Virus record (IMG/VR): IMGVR_UViG_3300038825_000871
Coordinates: 1 to 36,495 of that record
DNA: 36,495 nt
Source: a virus
Direction: 5' to 3' (one strand)
In this document: positions 14,417-20,894 of the stretch, in pieces
How the letters are laid out: every line of letters starts with the position of its first letter
Numbering within the stretch: position 1 is the first letter of the stretch
The notes under the pieces: model-generated
Seen by the model: the letters and a program-made list of their open reading frames with translations, nothing else
Databases searched by the model: none
Told to the model about the DNA's origin: nothing
Position numbers and translations under genes: made by a program

Positions 14417-14605
14417 ATGATAATATTTCTAAACATATTCTCTTTCTTTCTGGCTGTTTATAGTTTATTCGGCTTAATAATATTACAGCCTGTAATTGAC
14501 GGCAACATGGGATATTATGCAGTGATACATTTTATATGTTTACTTGCTATTCTGGGTGTTGCTGTTGGTCTTTTCTTAATCATTAATATAATAGGAGATA
14601 AATAG
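14417..14605 (+). CDS. Small two-helix membrane protein
   Basis: A 62-residue, almost entirely hydrophobic protein, with segments at about 2-23 and 34-58 and the end IINIIGDK. AAAGGAG at about 14401-14407 selects the ATG at 14417 over the in-frame TTG at 14399. This is a holin-like size and topology; without an adjacent lysin the call stays open. Confidence 0.6.
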   Translation: MIIFLNIFSFFLAVYSLFGLIILQPVIDGNMGYYAVIHFICLLAILGVAVGLFLIINIIGDK

Positions 14606-14968
14606 ATGATAGTTAAAAATATGCTAAGTTCTAGAAGTGGTAAACCTATTGCTAATCAGTTTGTTATAACCGTTGATAATATGGAGATATTCCAGAGTTA
14701 TAAGACTGTTATTGCTGTACGTAGTGCTAACAATCCAGAGGTTGTATTATTAGATTATAATTATAGCTATAGTCCCACAACTAGCAAATACTTGTATCAG
14801 TTCTTGGGTTTTAAAAGAGATATAATCAATAAGAAAGTACAAAATAATAGTATTAGAATAATGGATTTAAACTATAATGCAACGGATACAAGCACAACTT
14901 ATGAGTATAAGACAGCAATGCATAACCTATTCATGAAGTTTATAAACACTGAACATTCTACGGCTTAA
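14606..14968 (+). CDS. Conserved hypothetical phage protein
   Basis: A 120-residue protein starting MIVKNMLSSRSGKPIANQFV, then ITVDNMEIFQSYKTVIAV. The 'RSGK..aNQF.i...n...FQSYks.Ia' pattern is one I associate with small phage proteins of unknown function (possibly DUF8033; not verifiable here). It begins directly after the previous stop and is followed by a strong terminator. Confidence 0.6.
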   Translation: MIVKNMLSSRSGKPIANQFVITVDNMEIFQSYKTVIAVRSANNPEVVLLDYNYSYSPTTSKYLYQFLGFKRDIINKKVQNNSIRIMDLNYNATDTSTTYEYKTAMHNLFMKFINTEHSTA

Positions 14969-15004
14969 CTGTTGCTGTAAATAGGTAAATATCCCCTAGA
15001 AACT

Positions 15005-15040
15005 ACCCCTGTTTAACACTGTTTAAATGGGGGTTTTTTC
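15005..15040 (+). terminator. Rho-independent terminator ending the early arm
   Basis: ACCCCTGTTTAA (15005-15016) pairs with the TTTAAATGGGGGT region (to 15034) over about 12 bp including G-U pairs. Six T follow. It separates the early genes from the control region. Confidence 0.85.
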
Positions 15041-15463
15041 TTGGGTGATTTACTAGGTGCTTTATTAGTAAGTGCTTGTAATATCTAGAGTTTGTATTGG
15101 TTGTATGTTACGCAATCCTTCGGTCTGTAACTAGGTTTTAATTCTATTAAACCAGCTTATAAAATTTGTCAGTCCTAGTTTAATTTAAATATACACACTA
15201 AATTCCAAACCTTTATACTATAGGTGGGTTGCTAAGTTTGTAATTGTGTTAATGGTGAAGGCGTCAAGTTCAATGAAGAAAATTATATATTTTCTGCGAT
15301 ACCCCTGCAAGAGCCACCCCGGGGCCCCAGTACTAGGACATGCAATGTCGACATATTTTTACTAAAATTGGGTCATTAAACTAGATCGGTTGCTGTACGT
15401 AGTTATCCAGTTGCTGTACATAGTTACCTACCTATTAAACCCTCAATCAAAAGAGTTATCTTT
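15041..15463. other. Gene-free control region
   Basis: About 420 bases without a convincing ORF. Visible contents: a hairpin with an apical TTCG at 15107-15131 (GTTAC/GTAAC ends); a second hairpin around 15134-15153 (GGTTTTAAT against ATTAAACC); a GC island CCCCGGGGCCCC at 15317-15328; a palindrome ATGTCGACAT at 15345-15354; and a 17-base direct repeat at 15389-15405 and 15410-15426. No tRNA cloverleaf is visible. A consensus promoter on the minus strand points into this region, so a non-coding transcript is possible. Confidence 0.6.
15389..15426. repeat. Tandem 17-base direct repeat
   Basis: GTTGCTGTACGTAGTTA (15389-15405) recurs with one change at 15410-15426 (period 21). A related TGTTGCTGTAAATAGGTA occurs at about 14969-14986. 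Period and position suggest iterons for a regulator or origin. Confidence 0.7.
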
Positions 15464-15492
15464 ATTATACACCCATATGAGCAATCTGTCAA
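15464..15492 (-). promoter_or_regulatory. Leftward consensus promoter into the gene-free region
   Basis: On the minus strand, TTGACA (15492-15487), exactly 17 bases, TATAAT (15469-15464). Both boxes are perfect. No gene lies within at least 450 bases downstream on that strand. Confidence 0.7.
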
Positions 15493-15538
15493 GTATTATT
15501 TTATTTTTTATTTTTTTTACTATTAAACTAGAAAAAGC

Positions 15539-15566
15539 TTGACAAGTTTAATATACGGTGTATAAT
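15539..15566 (+). promoter_or_regulatory. Rightward promoter of the late/structural arm
   Basis: TTGACA (15539-15544), a 16-base spacer and TATAAT (15561-15566). The predicted start near 15573 coincides with the foot of a leader stem. It is the last strong promoter seen before the structural genes. Confidence 0.8.
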
Positions 15567-15573
15567 AGTATAC

Positions 15574-15645
15574 ATAGGCATAGTTCTATTCAAATTCTCT
15601 CACAACTTATTGGTATAAAAGGAATAGTTAGATGAACCTATGCCT
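15574..15645 (+). other. Long-range stem in the late leader RNA
   Basis: AGGCATAGTTC (15576-15586) pairs with GAACCTATGCCT (15634-15645) through 11 bp and one bulge. It encloses about 47 bases that include AAAGGAATAG and the start of a short ORF at 15633. A transcript from the 15539 promoter would begin at its foot, so it could protect the 5' end or gate translation. Confidence 0.5.
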
Positions 15646-15689
15646 GTTTTATAACAAGTGTACAGCAACAGGAGAAGATCAGTGTTAAA
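15633..15689 (+). CDS. Possible 18-residue leader peptide
   Basis: MNLCLFYNKCTATGEDQC, with AAGGA about 8 bases upstream. It overlaps the following gene's GTG start and partly forms the 3' side of the leader stem. It could be a translated leader that couples or gates the next gene. It is short and carries no homology cue, so it remains tentative. Confidence 0.3.
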
Positions 15690-15852
15690 CAATCCTAACA
15701 AAGCAGATTTAGATAAAGATGGCAAACTTAGTGGCTATGAAAAAAAACGAGGTAAAGCTATAGAAATAGCTATGAGAAAGAAAAAAGCCTACGGTGGTGC
15801 AGTTAAAAAATATGCTATGGGTGGTGGAGTACGAAAGGCTCGTTATAAATAA
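15682..15852 (+). CDS. Small EF-hand-loop protein with basic glycine-rich tail
   Basis: A 56-residue protein from GTG 15682, chosen because AGGAG lies 7 bases upstream; the frame opens at 15658. Residues 9-20, DLDKDGKLSGYE, match the 12-residue EF-hand calcium loop at every key position (D, D, D, G, L, S, E). The rest is basic and ends KKYAMGGGVRKARYK. A similar tail (KQYARGGSTRKVNR) ends the 93-residue protein at 20114-20395. A minor virion or DNA-binding role is inferred. Confidence 0.6.
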   Translation: MLNNPNKADLDKDGKLSGYEKKRGKAIEIAMRKKKAYGGAVKKYAMGGGVRKARYK

Positions 15853-15855
15853 GCT

Positions 15856-16182
15856 ATGGAAACAATTTACTTTGTAGCAACAATACTTATGTGTTTCCAA
15901 GGAGACTGTACAAAGTTTGAGTCAGCTCCGTACAGTAGAGATTTGTCTTTAGAGAATTGTAAGAAAATGCTAACCTACACGTTTCAAACACAGGTAGGCC
16001 CCTATTATGATAAGATTATAGATTTTGATATAGATAAGCCAGAAGAAGTAAAGGTTATGTATGCTGGCTGTGACAAGACAGGAAGAACACCAGAGAATAA
16101 CAGCAACGATTGGAAGATTGTACCAAACGTAGATCCAGAGATATTATATCCAGAAATAAAAGAAAAAGGAACAAGTATATAG
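15856..16182 (+). CDS. Hypothetical protein with hydrophobic N-terminus
   Basis: A 108-residue protein. METIYFVATILMCFQGDC begins with a short hydrophobic stretch that might be a weak export signal or anchor. The rest is soluble with four further-spaced cysteines. It starts 4 bases after the EF-hand gene. The family is not recognised. Confidence 0.6.
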   Translation: METIYFVATILMCFQGDCTKFESAPYSRDLSLENCKKMLTYTFQTQVGPYYDKIIDFDIDKPEEVKVMYAGCDKTGRTPENNSNDWKIVPNVDPEILYPEIKEKGTSI

Positions 16183-16185
16183 AAT

Positions 16186-16599
16186 ATGCAGCATAACGGT
16201 ATACTAGCAGAAAAGAAAAAAGAATTAACAGACAAACAGAAATCGTTTCTGTCTAATCTATTTGATACAGGTGGTAACATCAATTTAGCTTTAGAAAAAG
16301 CAGGGTATAGTAAGACTTCACGAAGCATGGTGTTAAAAACATTATCAGATGAAATATTAGAGGCAGCTAAAACAGAAATGGCTGCACACTCTGTAACAGC
16401 AATACACAGAGTAGTAGAAGGAATGAATGATGTGGGTGAACATCCACGAGCAGAATTAAGATTAAAGGCTGCCCAAACTCTATTAGATAGAGTAGGATTG
16501 GGAAAGCAGGAGAAAGTAGAAATAGAAGGCAAGCTGTTACATGGTGTAGTTCTTATGCCAGCAAAGAAAGCTATGCCAACAGTTACTATAGAAGAGTAA
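16186..16599 (+). CDS. terS: Terminase small subunit
   Basis: A 137-residue protein. KELTDKQKSFLSNLFDTGGN followed by INLALEKAGYSKTSRS is the helix-turn-helix plan of small terminases ('lt.kq..Fl......gn...A...aGYs'). A longer helical middle and KAAQTLLDRVGLGKQEK (oligomerisation) follow. It would recognise the packaging site and feed DNA to the large subunit at 21199. About 4.5 kb of other genes separates the two subunits, a wide separation. Confidence 0.75.
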   Translation: MQHNGILAEKKKELTDKQKSFLSNLFDTGGNINLALEKAGYSKTSRSMVLKTLSDEILEAAKTEMAAHSVTAIHRVVEGMNDVGEHPRAELRLKAAQTLLDRVGLGKQEKVEIEGKLLHGVVLMPAKKAMPTVTIEE

Positions 16600-16600
16600 C

Positions 16601-17311
16601 ATGGGATTTTTAGACAACAGCAACATATTAGAATTGGCTAAAAAGAAAGCTATAGAGGATTATCCTGTAATAGAAAAATATGTAACAGATGAAATAGATT
16701 ATATTTTAGACAATAGGTATGGTTATTCAGAATACTTTTCACCTACAGAAAAAGGGTTTGAAGGAAACGTACCAGAATTTCATAGAAAGAAATTAACTTT
16801 ATCAGGGTCTCCAGCAACAAAACGAATGAAAGCTACAGTAGCTATAAATCCTAAATTTGCAGAAAGAGGTGTAGATCATTTATCAGGAGCTATTGTAGGA
16901 GAAACATTACATCATATGAAGGAGTATGATAAAGGCTGGAAAAAATTGTGGAATAAATTTGATGCAGCTACAAAAAAAGACCCTAAGTATAAAGAGTTTA
17001 ATAGAGGAAGGCAAGCTAAGTATAATCGTCAAAATATGGAAAGATATTCACAACAAGCAAATAGACGAGGGTACGTTGGTACTGAATCAGCTGTACAATT
17101 AGATAAAAGACCTGTAGAAGATTTTATAAAATACTCAGCAAACGATGAATTTATTAGAGCATCTTTATTTTCAGATCATCCCGTAATGGGGGAGTATTTT
17201 GATAAGACTTTTAAAGGAAGTCCGGTAGAACAAAAATATAAAACATATTTTAATGCTTTTAAAAAGTATTTGAATAAACGAAATTTTTTAACAACAACTA
17301 ACAAGGAGTAA
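16601..17311 (+). CDS. Hypothetical protein
   Basis: A 236-residue basic soluble protein. A central helix VDHLSGAIVGETLHHMKEYD resembles the zinc helix of some peptidases, but the HExxH signature is not met, so no protease is called. The C-terminal part is rich in Lys, Tyr and Phe. It lies directly after terS. It may be a virion or packaging protein; this is unproven. Confidence 0.6.
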   Translation: MGFLDNSNILELAKKKAIEDYPVIEKYVTDEIDYILDNRYGYSEYFSPTEKGFEGNVPEFHRKKLTLSGSPATKRMKATVAINPKFAERGVDHLSGAIVGETLHHMKEYDKGWKKLWNKFDAATKKDPKYKEFNRGRQAKYNRQNMERYSQQANRRGYVGTESAVQLDKRPVEDFIKYSANDEFIRASLFSDHPVMGEYFDKTFKGSPVEQKYKTYFNAFKKYLNKRNFLTTTNKE

Positions 17312-17315
17312 TACC

Positions 17316-17390
17316 ATGTGGAAATCACCAATAGTTAAAGAAATATCTGTAGGTCTGGAAATTAACTGCTATGCTTGTGCAGAGATTTAA
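17316..17390 (+). CDS. pqqA: PqqA-like PQQ precursor peptide
   Basis: A 24-residue peptide behind a strong AAGGAG (8 bases from ATG). It begins MWKSPIVKEISVGLEINCY. The tryptophan-proline opening, the 'V.Ei.vG.Ei..Y' body and E15-x3-Y19 match PqqA, whose Glu and Tyr are cross-linked by the radical-SAM enzyme PqqE (with PqqD) and become pyrroloquinoline quinone (known pathway). No pqqB-E gene is in the window, so the peptide would depend on host enzymes. PQQ serves periplasmic methanol and sugar/alcohol dehydrogenases. Length equals typical PqqA (22-26). Confidence 0.75.
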   Translation: MWKSPIVKEISVGLEINCYACAEI

Positions 17391-17399
17391 TAATTAAAC

Positions 17400-17945
17400 A
17401 TGAACAAACTATGCTGTATCTTAATAAGTCTACTAATGTTGCTGTCCGTAAGTGCATTTGCAGCAGATACAGTAACGTCAACTTCATCCACAGTATCAGG
17501 AACAACAACAGTAGATAGAACCCCTAGTACTGCCAATGCTCCATCTGTGGTAATAAATAATCAAGACGTTTGCAGCTTTGCTGCCTCAGCAGCCATACAA
17601 ACACAAGTATTGGGTATAGCCGGTGGAACAGCAATAAGAGATCTAAATTGTGAACGTCTTAAATTATCAAGAGCTTTATATAGAATGGGGATGAAAGTAG
17701 GAGCCATAGCCATGCTCTGCCAAGATGCTAGAATATTCAATGCAATGGAAATGGCTGGCACACCCTGCCCATTCAAAGGAAAAATTGGCTTAGATGCTGC
17801 TAAAGCATGGGCTGAGAATCCTGAGATGAGACCAGATTATGACAAATGGGTTAAAGAGAATGTTACTGATAAAGAAATTACTAAAGAGGAAGCTACCGGC
17901 CTTGGTATTGGCATCGGTGGTATTCTTCTTTTACTCCTTCTCTAG
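17400..17945 (+). CDS. Exported hypothetical protein with C-terminal hydrophobic tail
   Basis: A 181-residue protein. Residues 1-22 are a signal peptide with cleavage after AFA. The next stretch is Ser/Thr-rich, followed by a conserved-looking core with four cysteines (VCSFAAS, DLNCERLKLSRALYRMG, MLCQDARIFNAMEM, GTPCPF) and a C-terminal glycine/leucine membrane segment (GLGIGIGGILLLLLL). It probably sits in the host envelope. Its last ~85 bases also encode the signal peptide of the next gene in another frame. Confidence 0.65.
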   Translation: MNKLCCILISLLMLLSVSAFAADTVTSTSSTVSGTTTVDRTPSTANAPSVVINNQDVCSFAASAAIQTQVLGIAGGTAIRDLNCERLKLSRALYRMGMKVGAIAMLCQDARIFNAMEMAGTPCPFKGKIGLDAAKAWAENPEMRPDYDKWVKENVTDKEITKEEATGLGIGIGGILLLLLL

Positions 17946-19503
17946 TCAAGCTGAGTTACTAACACCGGGGGAAACCTCTGTAGAAGAAACAGTAACTGAG
18001 CATTTAGGTGAAGGACACATTGATACTGTAACAAAGACTACTACAATAATTGAGAACAAAACAACAGGTGATCTTTTAGATAGTAGTACAGGAGTCGTAG
18101 CCACAAGGTACGAGGGTGATATGGATCAGGATTGGGGTGGGCTTGGTCCAGCAAGTATGCTAAATTGTAATGCACATTTTGGTACAGGGACATGTGGTAA
18201 GGGTACATCGTCATCCTTAACTACATTTGACCAGTATGTAGATATAAGTGAGTTTCACATATCAGATGGTGGTGCTCTAGAATGGGAACTTCAAATGTAC
18301 CATTCACAGAATAACACAACAGGATACTTTGAAACTAAAGGATACAGCAATAATGTATTACAATGGGAATCTGGACAGATAAACTTAGAGAACACAGGAA
18401 GTCCAGAAACATTTACAGGAACACAAAATTTTACAGGAGACTTAGATAGAGTTTTTATAAGAGTAGGTGGTAAGAATAATTACTTTTTTGATAACGTAGC
18501 TTACACTGTAAATTATAACGTGATAACAACTACTGTAGAGACATGGGTAGAAATAGTACAGCCGATGCAAATGAATGAGTCTCTAACATTAGAAATGATA
18601 GAAACATACGAAGTAGCATCTCCAGAACAACAACAAGAGATGGATAACATGATGCAAGATATGGACATGGTAGTTCATATTGATTTAGGAACTGCAGAGT
18701 TTGGTCCTGATATGCAAATAGATGACATGTCAATGGATATGCCACAAGATACTATGACAAATATGGATACGATGTTTCAAGATATAGATGTAGGTAACAT
18801 GTCTTTTGATGAAGTAATGCAAGAAGTTGAGGTAGCAGTAGCTGAAATAGAAAATGTAGGCATAGAAGTAGAAACTATTGAAATTAAAATGCCAAATGTT
18901 GAAAAAAGTCCTACAGAAATGAGCACTGAAGGGGGTCCAGAAGACCTTGAGGTACCTACCCAGCCGGAAGATACTAAAGTCTCTGAGAGCTCAACAGAAG
19001 CTCAGGAAACACTAAGTGAAGAAAATGTAGAAGAAAATATACAAGTTTCTGAGAATGTAGTAGAAAAGCCAGTAGTTGAAGAGAAAACAGAGGCAAAAGA
19101 AGAGACTGTACAGGAAGAAGCACCAAAAGAAGAGGTTGCTAAAGAAGAATCTAAAGAAGAAGCTCCTGTAGAAAAAGTAGAAAAGGCAGAAGAACAACCT
19201 AAAGAAGTAGCAGAGAACAAACCTACTAAAGAACAAGTAAATAAACAAGAGAAAGCAAAAAGGATAATGACAGCAATGGCAAGTAGTTATGATCCTGTAG
19301 CACAAATGACAACACTTGCTCTTGTAAATGCATTAGGCCCAGATATTTCTAGCTACAGTAATCAAGTTCCTGTTGTACAGCCATCATGGTATGAAACAAA
19401 AGATATATATCAAAACACTGTACTACCAGATCCTTTAGGAAGTTACATATCAGTTAGCTCAAGTTTACAAATGGAAAAGATGGTAAGTCAACAGTATGAG
19501 TAG
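17860..19503 (+). CDS. Large exported protein: beta-sandwich, Met-rich and Glu/Lys-rich regions
   Basis: A 547-residue protein from the ATG at 17860 (another in-frame ATG is at 17839). It starts with a signal peptide, LPALVLASVVFFFYSF, cleaved after SQA. Residues to about 220 look like a beta-sandwich (ALEWELQMYHSQNNTTGYF, DRVFIRVGGKNNYFFDNVAY). Next is a Met/Asp-rich part (QEMDNMMQDMDM, MSMDMPQDTMTNMD), then a long Glu/Lys/Val/Pro-rich spacer (EEAPKEEVAKEESKEEAP), and a folded end. It may be a surface or envelope protein. It overlaps the upstream gene by 86 bases. Confidence 0.6.
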   Translation: MLLIKKLLKRKLPALVLASVVFFFYSFSSQAELLTPGETSVEETVTEHLGEGHIDTVTKTTTIIENKTTGDLLDSSTGVVATRYEGDMDQDWGGLGPASMLNCNAHFGTGTCGKGTSSSLTTFDQYVDISEFHISDGGALEWELQMYHSQNNTTGYFETKGYSNNVLQWESGQINLENTGSPETFTGTQNFTGDLDRVFIRVGGKNNYFFDNVAYTVNYNVITTTVETWVEIVQPMQMNESLTLEMIETYEVASPEQQQEMDNMMQDMDMVVHIDLGTAEFGPDMQIDDMSMDMPQDTMTNMDTMFQDIDVGNMSFDEVMQEVEVAVAEIENVGIEVETIEIKMPNVEKSPTEMSTEGGPEDLEVPTQPEDTKVSESSTEAQETLSEENVEENIQVSENVVEKPVVEEKTEAKEETVQEEAPKEEVAKEESKEEAPVEKVEKAEEQPKEVAENKPTKEQVNKQEKAKRIMTAMASSYDPVAQMTTLALVNALGPDISSYSNQVPVVQPSWYETKDIYQNTVLPDPLGSYISVSSSLQMEKMVSQQYE

Positions 19504-20110
19504 TGAAATAGAATTTGCAGGGGTTAAGTTTAAAGGAGGCAGACTTGTTGCCATACTTACAGCTTTGAGTACACTCGGTGGAGGAATCTGGGGAGGATTT
19601 GAAGTGTATGGTCGTTGGCAAGCAATGGAAGCTCAGATAGCTGCATATGTGGAGCCTGATCTAAGTGGATTTAACAGAGAGATCGGTGTTATTAACGAAA
19701 CTATAACAGGATTAGAAAAAAGAGTAGAGACAGAACTATTAACATTAAAAGAGTTGTTGACATCTGCACAAGATTCTGCTAGAACTATTAAAACAGATTT
19801 AAAAGCTGACATGTATGGTTTACAAGACTCTATGGATACTATCGTAGAAGATAACAGAGAGCTAAACCGAAACGTATATTCCAAAATAGAAGAAGTTAAA
19901 ATAGGTATGCAAGTTGTTGTTACTGATGCAAGAAACAGTCTTAACGGTTTGATACAACATGCTTCTGATAGATTTGATGCAAAACGTACAGCTATAGAAG
20001 AAGGTGCACAGAGAAGACAAGATTTTTTAACAGACGAAATGAAAAATTTAGAAGAACGATTTGGTACAAAATTACAAAGAGCTTTATCAAATCCATTATC
20101 GGGGCAATAA
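19496..20110 (+). CDS. Membrane-anchored coiled-coil protein
   Basis: A 204-residue protein. A short cytoplasmic start is followed by one membrane segment (about 17-38, LVAILTALSTLGGGIWGGF) and a long heptad-patterned coiled coil over residues 60-195. Its single anchor plus coiled coil resembles spanins or virion anchors, but no lipoprotein partner is adjacent. The start overlaps the previous gene by 8 bases. I recall similar unnamed proteins in marine phages. Confidence 0.6.
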   Translation: MSSEIEFAGVKFKGGRLVAILTALSTLGGGIWGGFEVYGRWQAMEAQIAAYVEPDLSGFNREIGVINETITGLEKRVETELLTLKELLTSAQDSARTIKTDLKADMYGLQDSMDTIVEDNRELNRNVYSKIEEVKIGMQVVVTDARNSLNGLIQHASDRFDAKRTAIEEGAQRRQDFLTDEMKNLEERFGTKLQRALSNPLSGQ

Positions 20111-20113
20111 TCT

Positions 20114-20395
20114 ATGGGTGATCTTACAGTAAAAGGAAACAGAATAAACTATAGTCCAGACGAAGTAAAAGGACTTACATTAAGCAAAGTTATTAAAGCT
20201 GATAACAAAGGTGATGCTATGGCTATATTTAGAAATAGATATGACCTATCTCCTAATACGACATTAGATGTAGATGCTATGAAAAAAGAAGGCAGAGACG
20301 GTAGTATTAATTTTAAAATCACTGCAAGATTTAATAAAGGTGGATATGTAAAACAATATGCTAGAGGTGGCAGTACACGAAAGGTAAATAGATAG
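20114..20395 (+). CDS. Small basic protein with Gly-rich tail
   Basis: A 93-residue protein starting MGDLTVKGNRINYSPDEVKG. The body looks like an alpha/beta domain (DEVKGLTLSKVIKADNKGDAM). The tail KGGYVKQYARGGSTRKVNR mirrors that of the EF-hand-loop gene at 15682. It couples to the next gene by TAGTG. A minor structural role is inferred from the shared tail and location. Confidence 0.6.
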   Translation: MGDLTVKGNRINYSPDEVKGLTLSKVIKADNKGDAMAIFRNRYDLSPNTTLDVDAMKKEGRDGSINFKITARFNKGGYVKQYARGGSTRKVNR

Positions 20396-20562
20396 TGACA
20401 ATATCTGTAGGACCAGAAAATTCAAATTTGTTTTTAAGAGCAATTGAAGCCTATGAAAGAGTAAATAAACAAAAATGTGAAAATTGCACTTGTGAAGATT
20501 GCCAGTGTACAACAGAAAATGAATGTGAGAATTGTGAATGCATGAATACAAATGCAGTTTAG
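20395..20562 (+). CDS. Metallothionein-like cysteine cluster peptide
   Basis: A 55-residue peptide from GTG 20395 (overlapping the previous TAG). A helical N-half (NLFLRAIEAYERVNKQK) is followed by eight cysteines in 22 residues: C28, C31, C33, C36, C38, then C44, C47 and C49, as CxxCxCxxCxC and CxxCxC. This spacing is that of metal-thiolate clusters. Glu/Asp fill the gaps and no Cys lies elsewhere. It would bind zinc, copper or cadmium if folded so. Short length and the GTG start keep confidence moderate. Confidence 0.55.
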   Translation: MTISVGPENSNLFLRAIEAYERVNKQKCENCTCEDCQCTTENECENCECMNTNAV

Positions 20563-20894
20563 TTAAAATAGTAGATGGAGATACAATAGATGTATGCATT
20601 GATCTTGGCTTTAAAGTTACACTCTCAAACGAAAGGGTACGGTTACAAGGAATTAATACACCAGAGTCACGTACAAAGAATAAGGAAGAAAAAGTTCTTG
20701 GATTGGCTGCAAAAGCTAGGCTTAAAGAACTTCTTCCAAAAAATTTTATAGTAAAAACATATAAGGATGAGAAGGGCAAGTTCGGAAGAGTGCTCGGAAT
20801 ACCTTTTGTAGATGGTGTAGATATATGCCAACAGCTTATAGATGAAGGTCATGCTAGAGAATATCATGGAGGGTCAAAAAAACCATGGGTATAG
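20538..20894 (+). CDS. Staphylococcal nuclease-fold (SNase) endonuclease
   Basis: A 118-residue protein. The SNase signature is clear: VKIVDGDTIDVCIDLGF, VRLQGINTPESR with R35 and E43, and KGKFGRVLG with R84, matching the catalytic Arg-Glu-Arg and the calcium Asp (D13/D15 region). There is no signal peptide, so it acts in the cytoplasm or is packaged. It may help degrade host nucleic acid. It overlaps the Cys-rich peptide gene by 25 bases and the next gene by 10. Confidence 0.85.
   Translation: MHEYKCSLVKIVDGDTIDVCIDLGFKVTLSNERVRLQGINTPESRTKNKEEKVLGLAAKARLKELLPKNFIVKTYKDEKGKFGRVLGIPFVDGVDICQQLIDEGHAREYHGGSKKPWV

Noticed and set aside
15041-15463. tRNA gene in the control region
   Set aside because: A GTTCAA at about 15269 hints at a T-loop, but no acceptor stem, D-arm or anticodon arm can be built around it.
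16601-17311. Zinc peptidase (GETLHHMKEYD)
   Set aside because: The required HExxH is absent and no second metal ligand pattern is evident.
19012-19305. 97-residue minus-strand Phe/Tyr-rich ORF
   Set aside because: It is the complement of the Glu/Lys-rich repeat in the exported protein; such shadows arise from GAA/AAA codons.
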